This document shows, in pieces, positions 47,770 to 57,624 of a stretch of DNA of 64,000 nucleotides. Source of the stretch: Ursus arctos (Eukaryota; Chordata; Mammalia; Carnivora; Ursidae). The notes below the pieces were generated by a model. It was not told where the DNA came from and made no database searches. It was given only the letters and a program-made list of their open reading frames with translations. The first letter of the stretch is position 1, and each line of letters opens with the position of its first letter. The translations under genes and the position numbers were made by a program. The stretch is taken from positions 48,094,177 to 48,158,176 of the forward strand of contig NW_026622863.1 of NCBI RefSeq assembly GCF_023065955.2, read 5' to 3'.

Positions 47770-47836
47770 AGCTAGAGAATAGGAAAAAAATCCCCAAAGC
47801 AGCTCCATGCGCCTTCAACATTAAAAACAAGATATA

Positions 47837-48187
47837 GGGGCGCCTGGGTGGCTCAGTGGGTTAAGTGTTTGCCTTTGGCTCAGGTCATGATCCCAGGGTC
47901 CTAGGATCGAGTCCCCCATCAGGCTTCCTGTTCAGAGGGGAGCCTGCTTCTCCTTCTGCTCCTCCCCACCGCTCATTCTCTGTCTCAAATAAGTAAATAA
48001 AATCTAAAAAATAACAAAAGTAAGGGGCGCCTGGGTGGCTCAGTCGTTAAGCCTGCATCAGGGTACCCGCTCAGGGGAAAGCCTGCTTCTCTCTCTCCCA
48101 CTCCCTCTGTTTGTGTTCCCTCTCTCGTTGTCTCTTTCTCTGTGTCAAATAAATAAAATCCGAAAAAAAAAGAGTTAAAAAAAATAA
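47837..48187 (+). mobile_element. CAN-type SINE, tail interrupted
   Basis: Body 47837-48010. Its target copies (AAAAACAAGATATA / AAAAACAAGATGTA) lie outside the next SINE, which entered its tail. Confidence 0.92.
48024..48179 (+). mobile_element. CAN-type SINE, internally deleted, in SINE tail
   Basis: TSD AAAATAACAAAAGTA / AAAATAACAAAAACA. About 45 bp missing after GTCGTTAAGC. Confidence 0.92.
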
Positions 48188-48464
48188 CAAAAACAAGATG
48201 TAATTAGAAAGCATCATTATAAATTATCTTGGCTACCAAAGACGGAGAAAATCAGAACAACTCAATCCCCACCCCCACCTTGGTACAGTCACCGATGATA
48301 TTGCAAACGGTTTGCCCTGACAGGGTGGTATTGGTTATTCTGATGAGGGATAGAAGCAGAAAAAATGTTCACTTATTTTTTTTAAAGGCCACGAGCCATC
48401 GTTTTATTTTATTTTAAAAAATTTTTTAAGTAAGTTCTGCAGTATCTAAATGGGGTGTCTCTCT

Positions 48465-49040
48465 CGATCAGATGGGGGCCCCTAAGTAAGGGGCGATGAT
48501 AGGGCAAAGCCGGTGGTACGGGCAGTGAAAGGGTTCACCAAAGACAGAACAAAGGAGATAGAAGTTTACTGGATACACCGCAAGGAAGCCGCGGGCAGGA
48601 CAGCAGAGGAGAGGCTGTGTGCAGGGAGGCAGTGGGTGGAGGCCGTTTTTTAAAGGGAGGAGATGAGGGGCGTCTGGGTGGCTCAGTTGGTTAAACATCT
48701 GCCTTCGGCTCAGGTCATGATCCTGGAGTCCTAGGTTCGAATCCTGCATGGGGCTCTCCGCCCGGCGGGGAGTTTGCTGCTCCCTCTCCCTCTGTCCCTT
48801 CCCCTACTTGTGTTTTCTCTCTCTCTCTCTGTCAAATAAATAAATAAAACCTTTAAAAATAAAAAAAAATAAAGGCAGAAGATGAGAATGTATGGCAATA
48901 TATGGAATTTTCCTTTTTCTGCTAACTACGCCTGGTTCTAAGTAGCCCATTGGTCACTTAGAGCCTGTGGGTATTTTGAGGTCACCATGGACCCTTCCTC
49001 CATTCCATCTTTCAAGCCTGTTTGCCTAAAAGCAGCCTCT
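48465..49040 (-). mobile_element. LTR in antisense, same family as 24.4 kb
   Basis: Reverse complement carries GACCAATGGGCTACTTA, AAAAAGGAAAATTCCA, then TCCAGTAAACTTCTATCTCC and the U5. Split by a SINE. Confidence 0.75.
48667..48873 (+). mobile_element. CAN-type SINE in LTR
   Basis: GAGATGAG before and GAAGATGAGA after. Confidence 0.93.
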
Positions 49041-49041
49041 C

Positions 49042-49111
49042 CAAGCTCTTGATCTCACAACTCTGAGATCAAGAGTCACACGCTCTACGGACTAAGCTAC
49101 CCAGGCGCCCC
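49042..49111 (-). mobile_element. CAN-type SINE head fragment
   Basis: Only the tRNA-like part (CTCTGAGATCAAGAGTCACA to CAGGCGCCCC). Confidence 0.8.
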
Positions 49112-49492
49112 CTACCTGTTGTTTCAATACTTGTATTCTTCTTGGGCATGGGACAGCCACGCACGTCGTGAGGACAGCCACCAGTCTTAAGACTCCCATG
49201 TAAGGTTTCCTTCCAAATAGCCAGGTGTGATTCCTCCAGGAGCATAAAATCCAAGATACTCTGACTGCGTGCTTCCTGAGAAGGGCCAATCAGAGCTATT
49301 ACCCAGGTGGGGCACTCACCTAAGGGGGGACCACTCCCTTGGGGCTGGATCGTGGAGAAAGCTCACGAGAAAGTTGCCTGGAGTAGATAGGAGTTCCATC
49401 CTTTTGGGGTTTTTTTCCTGGCTCTCATTTGTCCTCACACATGGGCTAGTTGGTGTTCTCGATCCGGCTCTCAGGTTGAAAGTGTTTATAGT

Positions 49493-49690
49493 GCGACGAT
49501 TAAGCATCTGCCTTTGGCTCAGGTCATGATCCCAGGGTCCTGGGATCGAGTCCCGCCTCGGGCTCCCTGCTCAGCGGGGCGGTGGGGAGTGTGCTTCTTC
49601 TTCTGCTTCTCCCCCTCCTCCTGCTCCTGCTTTCTCCCTCTCTCTCTCTCTCTGTCTCAGGGAAATGAATAAAATCTTAGAGAGAAAGAA
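49493..49690 (+). mobile_element. CAN-type SINE, 5'-truncated
   Basis: Starts at GATTAAGCATCTGCC; the first roughly 25 nt are missing. Confidence 0.88.
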
Positions 49691-49759
49691 AAGCACCAAA
49701 CTCCGGGGGGAAGGGGAACATGACTCTCTCTTGATTGAGCGCACCTGCTCTCAGATCTC

Positions 49760-51050
49760 AAGAGTGTACTTTTCGCTTTAATACCCTTTCCTGCTGTGCT
49801 GCATGTCTGTCCTTGAATTCCTTCTCATGAGAAAGACCAGACTCCTTGGGGTCCAGCTAGTTTGAGACCTGGGGGGGGGGGCGCAGAGTCTCCCCAGTTC
49901 ACCCGGCGACATCTTTTTGGCGACCACAAAGAGACCAGGTCTAACGGCGGCCGGGGCGGCCGTCTTCCTCGCTGAGTCTCCCGCTCTTGCTTTCCTGAGC
50001 CTGGCAGTTGCTTAGTCACTGTTCCCCTCTGTTCTCTTCTCTCTGATCCAGCAGGAAAAGGCCTAAAAAGGACCCCTCGTGTGTTTCCTTCCCTTCTGTT
50101 TCTTTTGTAACACTGTTGGCCTGGATAGAACCTAGAGGATGGGACTGTCTGAGTGGAAAAACGGACCGAAATCCCTTATGATCAGGCCTTTATGGGCCTG
50201 TGCCCAAACCCTGCTCTGTCCTTTAGGGGTCCGACGACACCCCTGTCCTCACCATCTACTGCTCAACCAGCCATCAGCCCAGCTGCCTCAGGCCCTTCTG
50301 CTGCGGTTCCTCCGCCCCGGTGTTCTGTCCTGTTCTCTGTGCTCCCCTGCCCCCCGGGTGTCCCCTGTGAACAGGGTGCTGCCAGCATCCTGTACGTGCC
50401 TCCCTCGGTTTTTCCCAAGTCACTCGTTTCCTCTTTGCGTCTTCGTTTGAGTGTCCGATCTGGAATAGAGAGGGCTGGATGGACGCTGCCGGCCTCGTGT
50501 GCGGGGTTTCCTCGCTCATTCGTTTCCCGGTTAACCGACAGGAGAACAGGAGCCAATCGTCTGGTGAGTCCACCTCGGGACAGGGCTTTAAGGAACGTTC
50601 CCCAGCAGCCGCCCAAACACCTTTTGTTCCCGGGAGGTGCCCCATCTTCTCCGGCCGGTGGAGAACTGCCTACATTCACTTCTTGTTGCTGGAAAGAAAA
50701 CGCGTGTCTGTTCCTCTGTCCAGGCTGATGAGCTTTAGGCCTGGGGGGCCTCTTTCTCTGCCCTCTGGGCTTTCATCGGCCTCCAGCCTTGCTGGGGGCA
50801 CCTCACCTATTCTGCCTCCAGCCCCCCCCCATTCCTGTTTCTGCACCCACCTGCTCAGCTTGTGGGACTGATACCCTCCTCAGTGCCTCAGGCCATTGGC
50901 TCCTGCTCCCCCCCCCTCGCTGTCAAAGAGCAAAAACCACCCCTCCCTTGATATCATCGGCCCACTTCAGATTTCCCTGCAGGTGCCCCAGCTAAAATCG
51001 ATCAACTGGGCAACAAAGGGATAGACTTTGGGGGACCCAGGTGCAACATA
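49760..51050 (+). pseudogene. ERV 5' region with gag-like remnant
   Basis: LTR end, then TTTTTGGCGACCACAAAGAG in the place expected for the primer-binding region, then GC-rich sequence with an ATG-Gly frame at 50139 that stops at 50450. The adjacent frames are proline-rich. No intact viral protein. The gag assignment is inference from position and composition. Confidence 0.4.
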
Positions 51051-51119
51051 TTTGGCATTCAAACTAATTTGTTAGTTTCATTAAGATAAACATATCTGTA
51101 GAGTTACCAGCATTAAATA

Positions 51120-51255
51120 TAAACACTTTATTATTATTCACATAGTAATTATATTGATTAATACATTGATATTGATTGATTGATAATGATTAATATATTG
51201 ATATATTAATCAATATAATTAATATATTAATATGATTAATTATATATTAATTAGA
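51120..51255. repeat. AT-rich low-complexity stretch
   Basis: Repeated ATTGATTAATAT/TATTAATTA units, self-complementary. Confidence 0.85.
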
Positions 51256-51400
51256 GAGGGGAGGGGGAGGGGCAGAGGGAGAAGAGACTCTAAAGCGGGC
51301 TCCAAGCCCTGTAAGGAAGCTGATCTCACAGCCCTGAGACTATGACCTGAACTGAAATCAAGAGTCCGACGCTTAATTGACTGAACCACCCAAGTGCCCC
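51256..51400 (-). mobile_element. CAN-type SINE, old
   Basis: GAGGGGCAGAGGGAGAAGAG body and CACCCAAGTGCCCC head. Confidence 0.85.
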
Positions 51401-51422
51401 TAAATACAAAAACTTTCATTCC

Positions 51423-51515
51423 AGGAGCACTTGTCTGGCTTAGCTGGAAGAACGTGTGACTCTTGATCTCAGGGTTGTGAGTTCAAGCCCCACGTTGGGT
51501 GCAGATGACTTAAAA
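51423..51515 (+). mobile_element. CAN-type SINE, short old subtype
   Basis: GTGTGACTCTTGATCTCAGG core. Confidence 0.85.
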
Positions 51516-51726
51516 ACAGTTAATGTAATTAAGACTCGTGGAAGTAAGGGAAGAACTCTGTATGCAAGAAACGATGCATTTTTATGCATCGTTATATCCT
51601 TATAAAGATATAAGGAATGGGAATATATTTCATGAGGGAAAAAGAAAGTAGTTGTGTCCTAAAATAAGACGGGTGGTTTGGAGAGAAAAGGCTTAGGACA
51701 AAATCTGAATGAAAAAGAAAGTTATA

Positions 51727-51800
51727 GGGGTGCCTGGCTGGCTCAGTCAGTAGGGCACATGACTCTTGGGGGGAAAAAAAAAGAAAGAAAAGAAGAAAGA
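51727..51800 (+). mobile_element. CAN-type SINE head with A-rich tail only
   Basis: GGGGTGCCTGGCTGGCTCAG, then directly AAAAAAAAAGAAAG. AGAAAGTTAT on both sides. Confidence 0.85.
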
Positions 51801-51979
51801 AAGTTATCGAAGGTTTGAGAAGGGAAATCTTTGGAGAAGAATTTTATGTGTGGTTAGGACTGACTAAGATTGGAATGAATGGGATTTTAAAAGTACACTG
51901 GTCTGACATTGAAATTCTGCTTTCCTCTCTCTTATAGAGTTTTCTTGGATTGTCGGTCTGCTCTTGATAAGAAAATGTA

Positions 51980-52178
51980 GGGGCGCCTGGGTAGCGCAGT
52001 CATTAAACCGTCTGCCTTCGGCTCAGGGCGTGATCCTGGCATTCCGGGATCGAGTCCCACATTGGGCTCCTCCGCTGGGAGTCTGCTTCTTCCTCTCCCA
52101 TTCCCCCTGCTGTGTTCCCTCTCTCGCTGGCTGTCTCTCTGTCACATAAATAAATAAAATCTTAAAAAAAAAAAAAAA
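51980..52178 (+). mobile_element. CAN-type SINE
   Basis: TSD AGAAAATGTA at 51970-51979 and 52179-52188. Confidence 0.95.
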
Positions 52179-52189
52179 AGAAAATGTAA

Positions 52190-52492
52190 ACAAGGTTTTT
52201 TTTTTCTTCTTTTCTTTAATGCCCAGAAAAACCAAAGCTTCTGTGTTTTGTCTTTATCAGGACTGTGATTACTTTAAGTTAAAACTTCTCAATATTAAAG
52301 GAGCTGAGTTTTGCTGGCAACTGTGTAAGTTCCAATAGAATCCCTTATTAGCACCTTGGTGAAAGATAGTTTTGTAACGATCTGTAATCCTATTTAGGGA
52401 TGGGCTTTAAAACCTGCGATTTTTCACAAAACTCCCAAGATTTGAATTCTAAATGAATGCCTTTTGGCTAATCAGGCTTGTTTATTTGGCAT
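52190..52492 (+). other. ERV-block sequence, no protein seen
   Basis: AT-rich DNA between SINEs; possibly retroviral internal sequence. Nothing recognised with confidence. Confidence 0.3.
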
Positions 52493-52504
52493 GTTAAGTT
52501 ACTT

Positions 52505-52722
52505 TTTTTTTTAATTTCTTTTGTTTTTAAAAAATATTTATTTATTTATTCCAGGGGGATAGAGAGAGAGAGAGAGAAGGGGCAGAGGGAGAGAATATCC
52601 AAGCGGACTCCCGCTGAGCACAGAGCCCAGATACAGACCATGATCTCACGAGCCATGAGATCAGGACCTCAGCCAAAAACCAAGAGTGGATGCTTAACGG
52701 ACTGAGCCTCTCAGGCGCCCCC
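52505..52722 (-). mobile_element. CAN-type SINE, old
   Basis: TSD GTTAAGTTACTT / GCTAAGTTACTT at 52493-52504 and 52723-52734. Confidence 0.92.
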
Positions 52723-52936
52723 GCTAAGTTACTTGGAAAGCATGTCAAACAAATAATGATAAACCTTCGCTTGTACTGAATGGGTAAGTAATGTAACCAT
52801 TCCAGAAAACATACGAAATTCCTTAAGTTTTCATATGTCCTGGTCTAAGGTCATTACTTGAATTCTTGAATCGTGTGTCACAGAAACAAGTGGATTTCCA
52901 TGTCGATTGCATTATCATGCAGTCTCATATCAGATC

Positions 52937-53056
52937 TTTTTTTTCTTGTTTAAGATTTTATTTTTAAGTCATCTCTACACCCAATGTGGGACTTGGGCTT
53001 ACAACCCTGAGATTAAGAGTCACACGCTCTTCCGACTGAGCCAGCCAGGCGCCCCT
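52937..53056 (-). mobile_element. CAN-type SINE, short old subtype
   Basis: AAGTCATCTCTACACCCAAT body. Confidence 0.9.
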
Positions 53057-53441
53057 AGGAAACTTTCTCTTAAGATATTAACAACTTACAGAAACATGAT
53101 CAAGTATTCTTTTGTGAACAAATTGAAACGTTTCACTTTTCTCCCTACTTGAACCTTCCAGAAATCAGAAACTCTCTGTATTTTCTTTTATGGCAATTAT
53201 CATTATTTGCACAAGTTCAATGAGAATCTGTCCTGCTTGTAACTGGACACCATTGGAAACACTGGTTCTGTCGCTAAGGCTTTCACTAGAATGTCACGTT
53301 TGAGAGAGGCATGCATAGACTCAGACATGACCGGACAGTTTTAAGGTATCAAAGGTTGACTGTACGGAGCCAACAGAGCCCCTTGGAAATGTTGGCCAGA
53401 TGCCTCGCTTACAGAGTTCCCAGCAGCCTTACCAAGTGGGT
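53057..53441 (+). other. ERV-block sequence, no protein seen
   Basis: No usable frame and no recognised family. Confidence 0.3.
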
Positions 53442-53460
53442 AAAGAATGTCACTTTCTGG

Positions 53461-53680
53461 GGGCGCCTGGGTGGCGCAGTTGTTAAGTGTCTGCCTTCGG
53501 CTCAGGGTGTGATCCCGGCGTTCTGGGATCGAGCCCCACATCAGGCTTCTCCGCGGGGAGCCTGCTTCTTCCTCTCCCACTCCCCCTGCTTGTGTTCCCT
53601 CTCTCGCTGGCTGTCTCTCTCTCAAATAAATAAATAAAATCTTAAAAAAAAAAACTTGGATATTGTATTCATTAAAAAAA
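53461..53680 (+). mobile_element. CAN-type SINE with extra 3' segment
   Basis: TSD AAAGAATGTCACTTTCTGG at 53442-53460 and 53681-53699, perfect over 19 bp. After the first A-tail comes CTTGGATATTGTATTCATT (53655-53673), then a second A-run. Confidence 0.93.
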
Positions 53681-53836
53681 AAAGAATGTCACTTTCTGGA
53701 AGGTGCAGGAACCTCAGGATATTTGGGGGACATCGAGAAAAGGGATACACCCAAATCTACAAGAATTTCAGGCAAGTCTGATGACATGTATTTGGCTTGG
53801 CTCTGGCCTCAAGATGCTATTAAAAGTTCAACCTAA

Positions 53837-54021
53837 GGGCGCCTGGGAGGCTCAGTCGGTTAAGCGTCTGCCTTCAGCTCAGGTCATGATCCCGGAGTCC
53901 TGGGATCCAGTCCCACATCCTGTTCCCTGCTCAGTGGGGAGCCTGCTTCTCCCTCTCCCCACCCACCCTCCGCCCCCCCACCAATGCTCTCTCTATAATA
54001 AATAAATAAAATCCTTTAAAA
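53837..54021 (+). mobile_element. CAN-type SINE
   Basis: TSD AAAAGTTCAACCTAA / AAAAGGTTCAATCAA. Confidence 0.93.
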
Positions 54022-54103
54022 AAAAGGTTCAATCAAGAGATTCCTTATGAAAAGTTCTAGCAAAGCAGATTTTAAAGGATCCATCTGATCAATCACTATT
54101 CTT

Positions 54104-54307
54104 TTTTTTTTTTTAAGATTTTATTTATGTATTTGACAGAGAGAGAGACAGCCAGCGAGAGAGGGAACACAAGCAGGGGGAGTGGGAGAGGAAGAAGCAG
54201 GCTCCCAGTGGAGCAGGGAGCCCGATGCGGGGCTCGATCCCAGGACCCTGGGATCACGCCCTGAGCCAAAAGCAGACGCTTAACGACTGCGCCACCCAGG
54301 CGCCCCT
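54104..54307 (-). mobile_element. CAN-type SINE
   Basis: TSD TCAATCACTATTCTT at 54089-54103 and 54310-54324. Confidence 0.95.
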
Positions 54308-54324
54308 GCTCAATCACTATTCTT

Positions 54325-55311
54325 GCTGAGCTTATGTAAATAATTGGGCCAAGTTTGTTAAAATTGGACTTGTTTTACAAACGAATTAGTCTTGGTTTGG
54401 CGATCTCTGAAAATAAGGTGAATTTAGGGAGAAAATTTATGTTTCAATAACACATCCTTATGGGTGGTAGATTCAAGTTTTGACTAATATCTTGAAATGT
54501 TTATAGTTCGCCTAATGTAGACACCCTCAGGGAAGTTTCCGAGAGAGAGATGGCCATCATAGCTCAATACAGACTATTCTTCTGGGGGGATAACAAAAGC
54601 GAGCCCATGGGCTTATGATTAAACAGCTGGGCAATGGGATGGACTCCACAATGATTGTGTAACTCAGCTGTCACCTTGATCAATTCAATGTGGCCGGGAT
54701 AACAAAATCGCTCCTTGAAAGTCGGAGCGTACCCCACTCCATGGGGTTAGTTACGAACTTGTGGAGATAAAGGGTGGCCCCACCTTCTTTATAATTGGAT
54801 TGGACAATGCACTTGGGGATGCCCTTAGCTCCCGGGACAAGTCACCTCCCACTTGACAGTGATTCCTTGTAATTAGGTTATTGTTAAGGCTAGACAGCAA
54901 GCAAAGAGGGTTGCTTGATGGTTTTATCCCTTAGCCATATGCGTCCCGCGAGTCACCTCTATCGATGTAAGATTACAAGGAGAGGCTTTAGCCAGGCAGA
55001 CAGCGGCCACGTTTAACCCAAACCAACACGGAGTCACCCACAAATTCATGGTCCAATAATATTGACCAAATAGTACTCCCCCCAGAAGCCTGAGACCATA
55101 CCATTATTTTACAGGCAACCATTTGGTGTGCTACTGACTGGACAGGCGACTGGCACCTAATGGAACGTAGTGGTTATGGGGGCCAAACTGGGGGGCATGG
55201 CTTTCACCAGGCTGGATTGGAAGATGTGCCCTAGGTTATGCCTGGATGCATGGCCTTAGCACTAAGACTCTTACACGTCCAGCTAATCTTCCGTGTTGAG
55301 AACAACAGACA
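54325..55311 (+). other. Probable ERV internal sequence
   Basis: About 1 kb without SINEs inside the ERV block. Stops in all frames and no domain that I can name. Its retroviral origin is inferred from position only. Confidence 0.3.
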
Positions 55312-55484
55312 GGGCACCTGGGTGGCTCAGTAGGTTAAGCGTCTGCCTTTGGCTCAGGTCATTGTCTCAGGGTCCTGGGATCGAGCCCCGCATCAGGCTC
55401 CTTGCTCAGCGGGGAGTCTGCTTCTCCCTCTTCCCTGCTTGTGCTCTCTTTCTCTCAAATAAACAAATAGAACCTTAAAAAAAA
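55312..55484 (+). mobile_element. CAN-type SINE
   Basis: Tail AAACAAATAGAACCTTAAAA. Immediately followed by an inverted SINE head. Confidence 0.92.
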
Positions 55485-55526
55485 TGAGTCAGATGCTTAA
55501 CTGACTGAGCCACCCAGGCCCCCCGC
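55485..55526 (-). mobile_element. CAN-type SINE head fragment, inverted
   Basis: GACTGAGCCACCCAGGCCCC; no body. Confidence 0.8.
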
Positions 55527-55539
55527 CCCCATAGCATTA

Positions 55540-55800
55540 CATTATTAAACGCTCAAGGAACCCAAATGTGTAACACAATTCTACGAAATAGAATGGCATT
55601 AGATGTCTGAACAGCAGCACGGGGAGGAACTCATGCCATTATTAAAATGGATTGCAGCTACATTCCACATTATGACAAAAATGTAACAGGTTACTTACGG
55701 ATGTAAATAACCACACTGATTCCCTTGAAGACGCTACACTGTCACTTTCTGATCAGTTAAATTCCTGGTCGGGAGGGTCTTCTTACCACACTTCTTATTT
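55540..55800 (+). pseudogene. ERV env remnant (transmembrane-subunit region)
   Basis: In one plus frame, NRMALD at 55587-55604 is followed by an in-frame TGA at 55608-55610, then a Gly-Gly and Cys-containing segment. This order is that of the conserved ectodomain region of class I retroviral env proteins. Further stops follow and no start or signal peptide is nearby, so it makes no protein. Confidence 0.55.
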
Positions 55801-55827
55801 TTACTATAATATTAATCCCTTTTTAAA

Positions 55828-55938
55828 GTTGTTGTTGTTGTTGTTGTTTTTAAATCTCGACACCCAAGGTGGGGCTCAAACTCACGACCCCAAGATCAAG
55901 CGTCACTTCCTTTTCCAACTGGGCCAGCCAGGTGTCCC
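55828..55938 (-). mobile_element. CAN-type SINE, short old subtype
   Basis: The tail has become a (TTG)n at 55829-55846. Confidence 0.88.
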
Positions 55939-56180
55939 CTATTATAATATTGATCCTAGTATGTTGTCTCTTTTGCTTTGTTCTATTGTCCCCTCTGGAG
56001 CCTACGGGAACGGCCTTCCATAATAATTGCGTGTAGGGATAGACAGTGACCAATTTCAGTCCATAGGCAGGGACTTCTCTATGACCCCTGCCGGCTTGAA
56101 GCAGTTACAGATGATGTGCCCTTTGCCCTTCAACAAGCTTCAAGATTCAAGGACCGAACATTGGCCAGCAGGGGAAACAA

Positions 56181-56361
56181 TGAGGGATAGAAGCAGAAAA
56201 AATGTTCACCTTTAGCCCAGAAGGCTGACCTGCATAGTTTTGATAAGGAGCAAATAAGTACTGGCTGTTACATTCTTAAAGGGTCTCCTGACTGTCTGTG
56301 TATCTCACTGGTAGTTAATAGCCACCTGAACCATAAGCACCGGAGAAATCTTGCAAAAGTA
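56181..56361 (+). mobile_element. Start of a putative 3' LTR
   Basis: Begins TGAGGGATAGAAGC after the purine run AGCAGGGGAAA. Truncated or obscured by the next SINE. Confidence 0.5.
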
Positions 56362-56590
56362 GTTTTTTTCTTTTTAAGATTTTACTTATTTGAGAGAGAG
56401 AGCGAGCGTGGGCGGGGGGGGAGGGGCAGAGGGGGAAGGAGAGGGAAAGGGAGAGAATCCCCAGCAGACACCACACTGAGCATGGGGCCCAATGTGGGGC
56501 TCTGAGACCATGAGACTGAGACCACGAGACCATGACCTGAGCCGAAACCAAGAATTACATGCCCAACTGACTGAGCCACCCAGGTGCCCC
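56362..56590 (-). mobile_element. CAN-type SINE
   Basis: GGGCGGGGGGGGAGGGGCAG body; a duplicated GAGACCATGAGACTGAGACC part. Confidence 0.9.
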
Positions 56591-56616
56591 AAGATTAACA
56601 TTTAAATGTGTAGACT

Positions 56617-56812
56617 GGGGGCACCTGGGTGGGTCAGTTGTTAAGCATCTGCCTTCAGCTCGGGGCGTGATCCCAGGGTCCTGGGATTGAGCCCCCCATC
56701 GGGCTCCCTGCTCCACTGGGAGCCTGCTTCTCCCTCTCCCACTCCCCCTCCTTGCGTTCCCTCTCTCGCGGGCTGGCTGTCAAATAAATAAATAAAATCT
56801 TAAAAAAAAAAA
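56617..56812 (+). mobile_element. CAN-type SINE
   Basis: AATGTGTAGA before and AATGCACAGA after. Confidence 0.92.
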
Positions 56813-57110
56813 TGCACAGATGGAGTAAAGCAGATTGCTCTCCCCAGAGTGGGTGGGCCTCATCCAAGTAGTTGAAGGCCTGCATAGAACAAAAAGGCTG
56901 ACCTTCCCCTGAGTGAGAGAGAAATCCTCCTTCCTGCCTTCCTTCCCACTGGGACGTTGGCTTTTCCCTGCCTTTGGACTTGAACGGAAACATCAGCTCT
57001 TCCTGGGTCTCCAGCCAGCCTACTCACCCTACACATTTTGGCACTTATCAGCCTCCATACTCATGAGCCAATTTCCTATAATAAATCCCCCTCCCTCCCT
57101 CCCTCTCTCC
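56813..57110 (+). repeat. Ancient LTR-like repeat, family not named
   Basis: GTGGGTGGGCCTCATCCAAG, TTGAAGGCCTGCATAGAACA, then GCCAATTTCCTATAATAAAT form a widespread mammalian repeat. Confidence 0.6.
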
Positions 57111-57175
57111 TCCCTGTCTTTGTATGGCTCATGGGCTAAAATGGCTTCTATGTTTCTTAACGTTTAGAAAAAGTC

Positions 57176-57381
57176 GGGGGGCGCCTGGGTAGCGCAGTCG
57201 TTGGGCGTCTGCCTTCGGCTCAGGGCGTGATCCCGGCGTTGCGGGATCGAGTCCCACATCAGGCTCCTCCGCTGGGAGCCTGCTTCTTCCCCTCCCACTC
57301 ACCCTGCTGTGTTCCCTCTCTCGCTGGCTGTCTCTCTGTCACATAAATAAATAAAATCTTTAAAAAAAAAAGAAAAGAAAA
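57176..57381 (+). mobile_element. CAN-type SINE
   Basis: TSD AGAAAAAGTC at 57166-57175 and 57382-57391. Confidence 0.94.
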
Positions 57382-57391
57382 AGAAAAAGTC

Positions 57392-57622
57392 CAAACAATA
57401 GTATTTTGTGGCAGGTGAAAACGAGAAACTCAAATGTCAGTATCCGTCAACAGGTTTGTTGAACACAGAAAGGCTCGTTCCCATAGGCACTGTCTGCGGT
57501 CACTTTTGTAGGACAGTGTCCGAGTTCGTTGGGACAGAGACGGGGTGGTTCACAAAGTCTAAAGTATTTACTCTGTGGCCCTTTAGGGAAAGAGTCTGCC
57601 AACCTCTGATTTACCGATGCTA
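57392..57622 (-). mobile_element. hAT-type DNA transposon remnant
   Basis: Reverse copy of the 25.5 kb element: GTCTAAAGTATTTACTCTGT, then GTCTGCCAACCTCTGATTT. Confidence 0.65.
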
Positions 57623-57624
57623 TG

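Larger units (their letters stand above)
48344..56360 (+). mobile_element. Putative broken ERV provirus block
   Basis: Inferred provirus. A 30-bp stretch beginning ATGAGGGATAGAAGCAG is identical at 48343-48372 and 56180-56209, read as the starts of 5' and 3' LTRs. An R/U5-like end lies at 49760-49870, leader and gag-like GC-rich sequence at 49870-51050, an env transmembrane-like remnant at 55540-55800 and a purine-rich AGCAGGGGAAA just before 56181. All frames are broken. pol is missing or unrecognisable. Many SINEs interrupt it. Confidence 0.5.

Noticed and set aside
48735..48760. tRNA gene-like A/B boxes in SINE heads
   Set aside because: They belong to tRNA-derived SINEs with bodies and tails. 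No complete cloverleaf gene.
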